Shown here piece after piece: positions 5,386 to 10,896 of a stretch of DNA of 11,522 bases. The stretch comes from an uncultured Frankiales bacterium (GTDB taxonomy: Bacteria > Actinomycetota > Actinomycetes > Mycobacteriales > SCTD01): NCBI GenBank assembly GCA_946479905.1, contig CAMLIA010000146.1:1-11522 (forward strand), in the 5' to 3' direction. The translations under genes were made by a program, and so were the position numbers. The notes beneath the pieces were generated by a model. It saw only the letters and a list, made by a program, of their open reading frames with translations. It was not told the origin of the DNA and did not search any database. Position 1 is the first letter of the stretch. Every line of letters begins with the position of its first letter.

Positions 5386-7892
5386 GCGCCCAGGCCTCCC
5401 CCGACAGCCCGGTCTACATGCTCACCGCAGCCCGCTGGTGGGCCAGCCTCGGGCTGCCGGTGTTCCCGCTGCACTACCCGGTGCCCGGCGAGGACGGACT
5501 GGTCTGCTCCTGCCACAAGGACTGCCCCAGCCCGGCGAAGCACCCGCTCACCGTGAACGGCTTCGAGGACGCCACCACCGACCTCGACACCATCGACCGC
5601 TGGTGGCACCGGCACCCGCACGCCAACATCGGAATCCGCATGGGCGTCGTCGTCGACCTGCTCGACGTCGACGGTGAAGCCGGGTTCGCGAGCCTCGCCG
5701 ACCTCACCGCGCAGCTCGGTGGTGAACCCCTCGCGCTCCTCACCGCCGAGAGCGGCCGAGCCGGTGGTGGGCGGCACTACTACGTGCAGCCCGCCGGGAA
5801 GAAGAGCCTGCAGGGCGGCAGGAAGGGCGTCCCAGCAGGGCTCGATGTGAAGGGCGCCGGCGGGTACGCGGTCGCCGCCCCCAGCCAGCACATCAGCGGC
5901 AACCGGTACCGCCTCATCAGCCAGACCCCCACCGGCACCGTCGACTGGGACACCGTCTACGCCGCCCTCACCGCGAACAAGCCCGAACCGGCCGCGGAGC
6001 GGAACTACCAGCCCGACCCGTTCAACACCACCACACTCGTCGCCGGTAGTGACGGGGACACCGCCTACGGCTTGAAGGCCATCGCCGGGATGTGCGAGGA
6101 GATGCGCGCCCAGCGCCAGCCCGGCCGGGACACGCTGCTCAATGATCTGTGCGTCCGCGCCGGCACCCTCATCCGGGACGAGAAGCTCACCCGAGGCACC
6201 GCCGAGCACGAGCTGCGGCAGGCCGCGTACAGCGTCACCGACTCCTCCTTCACCCGCGAGCAGGTCGACGAGAAGCTGCAGCGCAGCATCAGTGACGGGA
6301 TCGCCGGCAGCTACCAGATCAAGTACGGCCCGAAGCCGACCGGTCCGCGGGCGTTCACGCAGGCCGAGAGCGACGAGACAGACTGGCCGACCCCACGACC
6401 CCTTGAGCTCGAACGCCCACCGTTCCCCGTGCACACCCTGGGTCCGCTCGAGGCGCCCGTGGCGCTGCTTGCCGAGCACCTGCAGACCCCCGTCGACCTC
6501 GTCGCCATGATGACCCTCGCGACCCTCGGCGCGACCGTGCGCGGCCGGCTGCGAGTCCGGGTCCGGGACAGCTGGACCGAACCGCTCAACCTGTACGTCC
6601 TCGTCCTGGCCGGAGCCGGCGAGACCAAGAGCCCGGTGCTGGCGCACGTCACCCGCGGGCTGCGTGACATCGAGAAGCGTGACCAGGAAGCCGCCAGGGC
6701 CGAGGTCCGCAAGTACGAGCAGCAGAAGCGCCTCCTCGAAGGCCGACTGGCGAAGGCGGAGAAGGCCGCGATCGCCGCCACCGCGGATGCCCGGTACAGC
6801 GCCGAGATCGACGCCGACATGGCACGCCAGGCACTCGATGAGCTCGCCCCCGTCGTCTCCCCGCGCTACCTCGCCGGTGACCTCACCGCTGAAGCGCTGG
6901 TGCGGCTGCTCGCCGAGCAGGGTGGCGCGCTGGCCTCGCTGAGCGCCGAGGGCGGGCTGTTCGACACCCTCGCCGGTGGTCGGTACTCCGGCGGCATGGC
7001 GAACCTCGACGCCGTCCTGCAGGCCCACGACGGCCGGGAACCGATCCAGGTGGACCGCAAGGGCAGCGAACCGCTGCGGGTCGAGCAGCCCTGCCTGACC
7101 CTCGGGCTGGCGGTTCAGCCGCAGGTGCTGCAGCAGGCCGGCAAGAGCGAAGCCGCCGAGGGGCGGGGCTTCTTCGCGCGGTTCCTGTTCAGCTACCCGG
7201 AGAGCCGAGTCGGTGGCAGGCGCATGAGTGCCCGCATCCCCCTCGAGCAGGGTTTTGCGGATATTGCGGGGGTCATCGAGGGGGTCGACGCCCTGATCGG
7301 CTCGAGTATTGCGGATATTGCGGGGGTCTCCCCTAGAGCTGATTTTTCACTCTCTTCTCTCTCTATAAAGACACTAGAGGCTTACCTCACCGCCCTCGAG
7401 CCACGCCGACACCCCATGTACGGCGACCTGGCAGGCATCGGAGCGTGGGCAAACAAGCTCGACGGCCAGATCGCACGCCTCGCAGGGCTGCTCTCACTGA
7501 ACCGCCAAGCCCTAAGGAACACCCCCGCAATATCCGCAGAACTCGAGCCCGTGAGCGTGGAGGACGTCGAGGCGGCCTGCCAGATCGCCGACTACCTGAT
7601 CGGCCACGCCACCCTCGCCCACCGCGTCCTGCGTGGTCAGAGCCTCGCCACCAGCACCACCGCCGTGCAGCTCCTCGGGTGGGTCCGGGCACACGGCCAG
7701 GCCGAGTTCACGGTCCGCGACGCGCACGACTCGCTGCGGCACCGCGTCGACTTCACCAACGCCGAGACCGTCCACGCCGCCGCCCTCGTCCTGGCCGAAG
7801 CCGGCTACCTGCGGCAGATCGTGCCGGACAAGAACCCGCCCGGCCGTCCGACCACGCGCTACCTCGTCAACCCCAGCGAGCTGCAGCCATGA
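5382..7892 (+). CDS. Bifunctional primase-polymerase (PrimPol) with DUF3987 ATPase-like domain
   Basis: This is an 836-residue protein from ATG 5382, which overlaps the previous stop. Residues 13-195 are an archaeo-eukaryotic-type primase-polymerase: a C42/C44/C48 loop before PAKHP, the metal-binding D95-x-D97 (LLDVDG), GGRHYY (H132) and LDVKGAGGYAVAAPS (D155, K157). Residues about 340-720 match DUF3987: PPFPVHTLG, LNLYVLVLAGAGETKS (Walker A-like 410-417), a coiled coil at 427-465 and GDLAGIGAWANKLDGQIARLAGLL. Residues 755-832 look like a winged helix ending in GRPTTRYLVNP. The protein should prime and help drive phage DNA synthesis. Codons for residues 653-668 are unusually AT-rich, next to repeats that may form an origin. 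Confidence 0.88.
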   Translation: MSAQASPDSPVYMLTAARWWASLGLPVFPLHYPVPGEDGLVCSCHKDCPSPAKHPLTVNGFEDATTDLDTIDRWWHRHPHANIGIRMGVVVDLLDVDGEAGFASLADLTAQLGGEPLALLTAESGRAGGGRHYYVQPAGKKSLQGGRKGVPAGLDVKGAGGYAVAAPSQHISGNRYRLISQTPTGTVDWDTVYAALTANKPEPAAERNYQPDPFNTTTLVAGSDGDTAYGLKAIAGMCEEMRAQRQPGRDTLLNDLCVRAGTLIRDEKLTRGTAEHELRQAAYSVTDSSFTREQVDEKLQRSISDGIAGSYQIKYGPKPTGPRAFTQAESDETDWPTPRPLELERPPFPVHTLGPLEAPVALLAEHLQTPVDLVAMMTLATLGATVRGRLRVRVRDSWTEPLNLYVLVLAGAGETKSPVLAHVTRGLRDIEKRDQEAARAEVRKYEQQKRLLEGRLAKAEKAAIAATADARYSAEIDADMARQALDELAPVVSPRYLAGDLTAEALVRLLAEQGGALASLSAEGGLFDTLAGGRYSGGMANLDAVLQAHDGREPIQVDRKGSEPLRVEQPCLTLGLAVQPQVLQQAGKSEAAEGRGFFARFLFSYPESRVGGRRMSARIPLEQGFADIAGVIEGVDALIGSSIADIAGVSPRADFSLSSLSIKTLEAYLTALEPRRHPMYGDLAGIGAWANKLDGQIARLAGLLSLNRQALRNTPAISAELEPVSVEDVEAACQIADYLIGHATLAHRVLRGQSLATSTTAVQLLGWVRAHGQAEFTVRDAHDSLRHRVDFTNAETVHAAALVLAEAGYLRQIVPDKNPPGRPTTRYLVNPSELQP
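7255..7274 (+). repeat. Direct repeat copy 1 inside the primase gene
   Basis: TTGCGGATATTGCGGGGGTC, identical over 20 nt to the copy at 7309-7328 and starting exactly 54 bp before it. It encodes ADIAGV. The unit contains a shorter internal repeat (TTGCGG-A-TA-TTGCGG), so each copy carries two TTGCGG cores 9 bp apart, resembling iterons. Confidence 0.9.
7309..7328 (+). repeat. Direct repeat copy 2 inside the primase gene
   Basis: This is an exact 20-nt copy of 7255-7274, again encoding ADIAGV in the same frame. It is followed at once by the AT-rich stretch. The separation of 54 bp is close to five helical turns, so proteins bound at both copies would face the same side of the DNA. Confidence 0.9.
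7330..7384 (+). other. AT-rich, pyrimidine-rich stretch beside the repeats (candidate DNA-unwinding element)
   Basis: Within a strongly GC-rich gene, 7331-7380 has 29 A or T in 50 nt and a nearly all-pyrimidine top strand from 7343 to 7364. It is bounded by two CTAGAG hexamers (7333-7338 and 7374-7379). The codons used (TTT, TCA, TCT, ATA, ACA, CTA) are rare in the surrounding gene, so the DNA itself seems constrained or recently acquired. Confidence 0.6.
7521..7538 (-). repeat. Inverted copy of the primase-gene repeat
   Basis: ACCCCCGCAATATCCGCA is an exact 18-nt reverse complement of the direct repeats. It encodes different residues (TPAIS) in the same gene, so the match cannot come from protein repetition. 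Its presence argues for a DNA-level function. Confidence 0.9.
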
Positions 7893-7966
7893 CCACCTGC
7901 CTGCACTGCGGCTCCCGCTGGATCGAAGCCGGCCGCTGCTTGGACTGCGGACGGGTCACCCCATGA
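7889..7966 (+). CDS. 25-residue zinc-ribbon microprotein
   Basis: ATG 7889 overlaps the primase stop (ATGA) and TGA 7964-7966 overlaps the next ATG. The product MTTCLHCGSRWIEAGRCLDCGRVTP is almost nothing but a CxxC...CxxC ribbon (C4, C7, C17, C20). The four-cysteine spacing, the double overlap and the similarity in style to neighbouring proteins support it as a real gene despite its length. A partner-docking or nucleic-acid-binding role is likely, possibly with the primase with which it is coupled. Confidence 0.65.
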   Translation: MTTCLHCGSRWIEAGRCLDCGRVTP

Positions 7967-8091
7967 CCGCCGCCCCGCCCCCACCCGACCCGTGGCGCTG
8001 CGCCTGGTGCGGCACCCACTACCCCGTTCCTGTCCTGGCCCGCGACTGCGAGACCCGCCACCTGACCGCCAGCCCCGAGGAGAGCTCGTGA
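7963..8091 (+). CDS. 42-residue zinc-finger microprotein
   Basis: ATG 7963 overlaps the preceding stop (ATGA). The product has a Pro-rich start and then WRCAWCGTHYPVPVLARDCETRH, giving C13-x-x-C16 followed by C29 and H33, a plausible CCCH/CCHC zinc site. The last residues are acidic and serine-rich. The stop overlaps the GTG of the HTH gene. Function unknown; it may be a transcription or replication accessory factor. Confidence 0.65.
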   Translation: MTAAPPPPDPWRCAWCGTHYPVPVLARDCETRHLTASPEESS

Positions 8092-8951
8092 CCCGCCACC
8101 AGTTCGTCGACCCGACCCCGACCTGGCGGGCCTGCGTCGTGCCGCACGCCAAGGACCCGGACCGGCCGCGGACCGCCACCGTCGGGCTGCTGTGCACCGG
8201 CCACCACGCCGGCCTCGAGCAGCAGCTCGCTGAGCTCCCCGCCCTCGTCGCCGACGTGGAGGAGTCCCTGCCGCGCGGCAGCGGCAGCGGCGGGCCGAAG
8301 GTCGGCGGGACCCGCGAGCAGCCCCTGCCCTACAGCGAGCCCGTCAGCGCCGCTCTGCGGGCCGCGCAGGCCGTCCTGGCCTCCTGGTGCCTGCTGGTGC
8401 TGGAGGAGAGCCCTGACGGGCTGCACAGCCCCGCCAGCGACCTGCGCTCGCTCAGTCGCTTCCTGCTCACCAACCTAGACTGGTGCGCCGCCCAGCCGTG
8501 GGTCGACGACCTGCACCGCGAGACCCGCGAGGTCACCGGCGCGCTGCGGGCCGTCCTGACGCTGTGCCCGACCCGCCGGGTCGACCTCGGCCCCTGCGAC
8601 ACGCCGGTCGCGTGCGACGTCAGCACACACGACGAGCAGACCTGCCCGGGGATCATGCGGGCGGTGCTGCGCAGCAGCGACGAAGAGCTGCCGGCGGTGA
8701 TCTCGTGCACGGCCTGCGGGATGGCGACCGAACCGGCGCAGTGGCGGGCGCTGAGCCGCCGGCTGCGCGGCCAGGACGACCTGTGGCTGACGCTGGCGCA
8801 GCTGTCGCACCTGCTGCGGGTCCCGATGGGGACGCTGAAGCGGTGGGCGATGGAGGACGACTGGCGGCGGATCGGGCAGCGTCCGAAGCGGTATCACGGG
8901 GATGACGCGCACGCCTCGTTCGAGGCGCACGACCGGCGGGAGGCGTGCTGA
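8088..8951 (+). CDS. Actinophage zinc-finger / helix-turn-helix DNA-binding protein
   Basis: The start GTG 8088 is set by GAGGAG (8077-8082, 5-nt spacer) and the GTGA overlap. The 287-residue protein has an N-terminal C16...C36-x-x-HH pattern, a long helical middle (85-160) that includes ASWCLLVLEE and SRFLLTNLDWCAAQPWVDDLHRE, and a probable metal site from C170, C176, C207 and C210 (GPCDTPVAC... SCTAC). Residues 235-265 (LTLAQLSHLLRVPMGTLKRWAMEDDWRRIG) form a helix-turn-helix that would read DNA. This arrangement is familiar from actinophage genomes, where it is annotated as an HTH DNA-binding protein of unknown target. It could regulate the flanking promoter at 9560 or bind the repeats in the primase gene; neither is shown. 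Confidence 0.75.
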   Translation: MTRHQFVDPTPTWRACVVPHAKDPDRPRTATVGLLCTGHHAGLEQQLAELPALVADVEESLPRGSGSGGPKVGGTREQPLPYSEPVSAALRAAQAVLASWCLLVLEESPDGLHSPASDLRSLSRFLLTNLDWCAAQPWVDDLHRETREVTGALRAVLTLCPTRRVDLGPCDTPVACDVSTHDEQTCPGIMRAVLRSSDEELPAVISCTACGMATEPAQWRALSRRLRGQDDLWLTLAQLSHLLRVPMGTLKRWAMEDDWRRIGQRPKRYHGDDAHASFEAHDRREAC

Positions 8952-9229
8952 TGAGCGGCGACGCTAGGCGGCCTTCTCCTCCGACGGTGAGTGCCGACCT
9001 CATGGAGTTGGGCGAGGGCATTTGCGGACGCCTGTTTGCTGAGGGCGCGGCAGAAGGATGGGCGCTCCTCGAAGCCGAGAAGCACCGCCCCGAGCCCGGC
9101 GAGTCCTACTGTGCTTGCGGGTTCTGCGTGTGGAGCGTTGAGCACGTCGTAGTGATGGTGCTGCGTTCGATGTTCGAGCATCGGATCGTCCGACCGCACG
9201 CTAGCGCCGGTTCCGAGGAGGAGCGATGA
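8951..9229 (+). CDS. Hypothetical protein with CxCxxC motif, 92 aa
   Basis: ATG 8951 shares one base with the upstream stop (TGATG) and has GGGAGG (8938-8943) 7 nt before it; GTG 8945 is a less likely start. Residues 18-45 form a helix rich in Glu, Leu and Ala, then YCACGFCVWSVEHVVVMVLRSMFEHR places C54, C56 and C59 before a hydrophobic helix that is too short and interrupted for a confident membrane span. The C-terminus is acidic and encodes the Shine-Dalgarno of the next gene. Codons are more AT-tolerant than in the replication genes (TTT, TGT, GTT), hinting at separate origin. Unknown function. Confidence 0.65.
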   Translation: MSGDARRPSPPTVSADLMELGEGICGRLFAEGAAEGWALLEAEKHRPEPGESYCACGFCVWSVEHVVVMVLRSMFEHRIVRPHASAGSEEER

Positions 9230-9390
9230 GCTACCCCGTGAACCTCGACACCGACCTCGCCTGCGCCGAGTGCCTGGCGCCGATCGCCGTCAACCACCCG
9301 TACTCGGAGCGGCTGCTGGCGATGCTCGACGACGCGGCGATCATCGAGCCGGTGTGCGTGGGCTGCGCGACCGAGGGGGCGGGGTTGTGA
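9226..9390 (+). CDS. 54-residue zinc-ribbon protein
   Basis: ATG 9226 overlaps the upstream stop (ATGA) and is preceded by GAGGAGGAG at 9215-9223. The product begins MSYPVNLDTDLACAECLAPIAV and ends EPVCVGCATEGAGL, with two CxxC pairs (C13/C16 and C45/C48) separated by a helix. That is a complete four-cysteine ribbon in 54 residues. TGA 9388-9390 overlaps the next GTG. Confidence 0.65.
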   Translation: MSYPVNLDTDLACAECLAPIAVNHPYSERLLAMLDDAAIIEPVCVGCATEGAGL

Positions 9391-9563
9391 ACCCGCCTCG
9401 CGTCCTCTGGCACGACCGAGAGCCGTGGTTCTACGTCTACCGCGAAGGTGGCTTCGAGGGCTACCGGGCGCTGTTCTCGCGTAGACGACTCGCCCCCGAC
9501 CTCTGCCACTACGCCAGGTGGCGACGACACGCCGAAGCGCCGATCCCGCCGAAGGATGCTTGA
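9387..9563 (+). CDS. Small basic hypothetical protein, 58 aa
   Basis: GTG 9387 overlaps the preceding stop (GTGA) and follows GAGGGGG (9373-9379). The product is aromatic and arginine-rich (WHDREPWFYVYREGGFEGYRALFSRRR, then CHYARWRRH), with no repeated motif. Its net positive charge suggests nucleic-acid contact. It is the last gene of the block before the promoter-like sequence, whose TTGACA starts on the last base before its stop codon. No family recognised. Confidence 0.6.
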   Translation: MNPPRVLWHDREPWFYVYREGGFEGYRALFSRRRLAPDLCHYARWRRHAEAPIPPKDA

Positions 9564-9590
9564 CAAGCACCGAACCGTGCTACAACTAGG
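9560..9590 (+). promoter_or_regulatory. Promoter-like element with internal dyad
   Basis: TTGACA at 9560-9565 is a perfect -35 hexamer and TACAACT at 9581-9587 a candidate -10, but the 15-nt spacing to TACAAC is short, so the exact -10 is uncertain. Between them lies a dyad, AGCAC (9566-9570) and GTGCT (9577-9581), which could be a repressor or activator site. It sits at the head of the only gap longer than 100 nt. Confidence 0.55.
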
Positions 9591-9591
9591 G

Positions 9592-9670
9592 TGCCTCGGA
9601 ATGGCCACGACCACTGTGACCTGAGGCAACCCACCGAAGCCCCGACGCTCACCAGCTCGGGGCTTTCGCG
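9592..9670 (+). ncRNA. Candidate two-hairpin small RNA or attenuated leader
   Basis: Downstream of the promoter-like element two stems are visible. The first pairs TGCCTCGG (9592-9599) with CTGAGGCA (9621-9628), 8 bp including one G-T pair. The second pairs AAGCCCCGA (9637-9645) with TCGGGGCTT (9657-9665), extended by GCT/AGC across a CACC loop with one bulged C, and is followed by TTCGCGTT. The layout (promoter, hairpin, terminator-like hairpin, then a gene with its own Shine-Dalgarno) fits an independent RNA of roughly 75-80 nt or a leader that attenuates the downstream genes. No known RNA family is recognised. Confidence 0.45.
9637..9670 (+). terminator. Terminator-like hairpin upstream of the 9687 gene
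   Basis: A nine-pair GC-rich stem (AAGCCCCGA / TCGGGGCTT) plus three inner pairs and a four-base loop is followed by a short T-containing run (TTTCGCGTT). The stem is strong, while the T-tract is imperfect, as is usual in GC-rich genomes. It could end transcripts from the upstream block or from the promoter at 9560. Confidence 0.5.
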
Positions 9671-9686
9671 TTGTCAGGGGGTGACG

Positions 9687-9887
9687 ATGGCAATCGGACC
9701 AGCCAGCATCACGGTCACCTGCCCTGGGTGCGAAGCGAAGATCGAGGTGCCGCTCACGACGACCTCATCGCTGAAGCCGCCAACGATCACCGTCAGCATC
9801 TCCGACGCTGGCAGCGAGGTGATCAAGGATCACGTCGCCAGGCACCTCCGGCAGCTTCGCGGCGCCGGCCTCAGCGGGCTGGCATGA
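9687..9887 (+). CDS. 66-residue protein with CPGC motif
   Basis: ATG 9687 is chosen because AGGGGG (9676-9681) lies 5 nt upstream; in-frame GTGs at 9591 and 9681 are possible but the first would run through the hairpins. The protein opens with MAIGPASITVTCPGCEAKIEVPL, a CxxC at C12/C15 in a beta-strand setting, and ends in a helix (SEVIKDHVARHLRQLRGAGL). Only one cysteine pair is present, so a metal site would need the histidines or a dimer. The stop overlaps the next ATG (ATGA). Function unknown. Confidence 0.6.
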   Translation: MAIGPASITVTCPGCEAKIEVPLTTTSSLKPPTITVSISDAGSEVIKDHVARHLRQLRGAGLSGLA

Positions 9888-10060
9888 AGACCGTGCACTG
9901 CTCCTGCGGGGCGTTCATCACCGCCACCCCGCGCGAGCTGACCCTCGCCGTCATCGAGCACGGCCTCGACGACCCGCGGCACCCGATCTTCCGCGACATC
10001 GTCATCACCGACCTCGACGTGGTGTTCGCCCGCGTCATCCTCGACGGCTACGCGGCATGA
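9884..10060 (+). CDS. 58-residue hypothetical protein
   Basis: ATG 9884 overlaps the previous stop (ATGA) and TGA 10058-10060 overlaps the next ATG. The product starts MKTVHCSCGAFITATPRELTLAVIEHG, with CxC at C6/C8 followed by a helix carrying a histidine (H26), and later DIVITDLDVVFARVILDGYAA. It looks like a compact alpha/beta or truncated zinc-finger fold. Reliable identity is not possible. Confidence 0.6.
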   Translation: MKTVHCSCGAFITATPRELTLAVIEHGLDDPRHPIFRDIVITDLDVVFARVILDGYAA

Positions 10061-10230
10061 TCGACCAGGCGGCTGTCGCCGACATCGACGCCCGCCTGCT
10101 CGCCGCCCGCGACGCCTACCAGGCCGCCATCGACGCCGGGAACCTCGACGGTGCCGACCTCGCCTACGCGCAGATGGACCGGCTCCTCGAGCAGCGACTG
10201 CACCTCCCGCAGCAGCGGCCCGCGTCGTGA
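10057..10230 (+). CDS. 57-residue helical hypothetical protein
   Basis: ATG 10057 and TGA 10228-10230 both overlap their neighbours. The sequence MIDQAAVADIDARLLAARDAYQAAIDAGNLDGADLAYAQMDRLLEQRLHLPQQRPAS forms two amphipathic helices joined by an AGNLDGA turn, like a small helical hairpin. It has no cysteine, in contrast to most microproteins here. Probably a small adaptor; function unknown. Confidence 0.6.
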   Translation: MIDQAAVADIDARLLAARDAYQAAIDAGNLDGADLAYAQMDRLLEQRLHLPQQRPAS

Positions 10231-10331
10231 AGGCCTGCCGGTTCGAGATCACGCTGCTCGCCTGGTGCCTCGGCGTCGGGACCTTCCTCGGGGTCGTCGT
10301 CGGCTACTGGACGTGGGACGGGGACGCGTGA
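10227..10331 (+). CDS. 34-residue single-pass membrane peptide
   Basis: GTG 10227 overlaps the upstream stop (GTGA) and the TGA at 10329-10331 overlaps the next GTG. The peptide MKACRFEITLLAWCLGVGTFLGVVVGYWTWDGDA has one hydrophobic span (about 8-30), positive residues before it and acidic ones after, predicting N-in/C-out insertion. Such tiny phage membrane peptides can affect lysis or membrane potential, but that is only a possibility here. Confidence 0.55.
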   Translation: MKACRFEITLLAWCLGVGTFLGVVVGYWTWDGDA

Positions 10332-10555
10332 ATAGACGATCGCCCTGGCGTGTCGCTGGCCACCGTTCTGCGGCTCTAGTGAATCGAACTCGGCCGCGCC
10401 CCGGTGGTGTTCGCGCGGAACACACGCACGCCAACGCTGCGGGGCCGTATTGCGATGACCTTCGCTGTAGGTGCGTCGAGTTTGCCGGCTTCCGGTGTTT
10501 CTGCCCTCCATCCGTGCGCCGTACGGCGCGCCTCGCGGAGCAAGGCGAAGCCTGA
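10328..10555 (+). CDS. Cys-rich basic protein, 75 aa, atypical codon use
   Basis: GTG 10328 overlaps the preceding stop (GTGA) and TGA 10553-10555 shares a base with the HNH ATG. The first half is Arg-rich and disorder-like; residues about 43-60 hold a cluster YCDDLRCRCVEFAGFRCFC with five cysteines, a likely metal or disulfide knot. Codons include AGA, AGG, CGA, CTA, TCT, TAT, TGT and TTT, unlike the replication genes, so this gene may be a recent arrival or weakly expressed. The overlaps at both ends support it as a real frame. Confidence 0.5.
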   Translation: MNRRSPWRVAGHRSAALVNRTRPRPGGVRAEHTHANAAGPYCDDLRCRCVEFAGFRCFCPPSVRRTARLAEQGEA

Positions 10556-10854
10556 TGGCCTGGTCGAACAGCAAGGGCCGCGGGACCAAGTACGGCGCCG
10601 AGCACCTGGCGGCCCGCAAGGTCTGGCTGCAGCAGACAACACCCGCCTCCCCCTGCGTCCGCTGCGGACGCCCCCTCGGTCCATCTCAGCGCGTCGACGC
10701 TCGAGGACGCACCATCGGGCTCTGGCACCTAGACCACGCCGAGAACGGCGGGTACCTGGGGTTCTCACACGGCAGCTGCAACGTCAGCGCCGGTTCGAGC
10801 AAGGGCGCCCGCATAGCGAACGCACGACGCAAGGTCACGACGCTGCGCTGGTGA
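10555..10854 (+). CDS. HNH endonuclease, 99 aa
   Basis: ATG 10555 shares one base with the upstream stop (TGATG). The 99-residue protein shows the compact HNH fold: a zinc-binding pair C34-x-x-C37 (CVRCGRPLG), the core LWHLDHAENGG with H58, D60 and H61, and the closing FSHGSCNVSAGSSKG with H72, C75 and N76. HNH enzymes cut DNA with one metal ion. Stand-alone small HNH proteins near the end of the early region of tailed phages are commonly linked to terminase and DNA packaging. The expected terminase small subunit does not follow directly; a virion-type gene does. Confidence 0.85.
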   Translation: MAWSNSKGRGTKYGAEHLAARKVWLQQTTPASPCVRCGRPLGPSQRVDARGRTIGLWHLDHAENGGYLGFSHGSCNVSAGSSKGARIANARRKVTTLRW

Positions 10855-10865
10855 GCGAAGCACAG

Positions 10866-10887
10866 CTAACCCGTTCCCCTCAGTTAG
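10866..10887 (+). other. Small inverted repeat next to a ribosome binding site
   Basis: CTAAC (10866-10870) and GTTAG (10883-10887) can pair across a 12-nt loop. The right arm overlaps the Shine-Dalgarno AGGA (10886-10889) of the next gene, so a weak hairpin could modulate its translation. The stem has only five pairs, so this is tentative. Confidence 0.25.
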
Positions 10888-10896
10888 GACTTTGCC

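Noticed and set aside
5337..7028. Minus-strand 563-residue open frame opposite the primase
   Set aside because: Same GC-driven effect; Gly/Val/Leu-rich with no motif, opposite a strongly supported PrimPol/DUF3987 gene.
9591..9686. N-terminal extension of the 9687 gene from GTG 9591
   Set aside because: The extra residues would be encoded by two RNA hairpins, and a good Shine-Dalgarno sits directly before ATG 9687.
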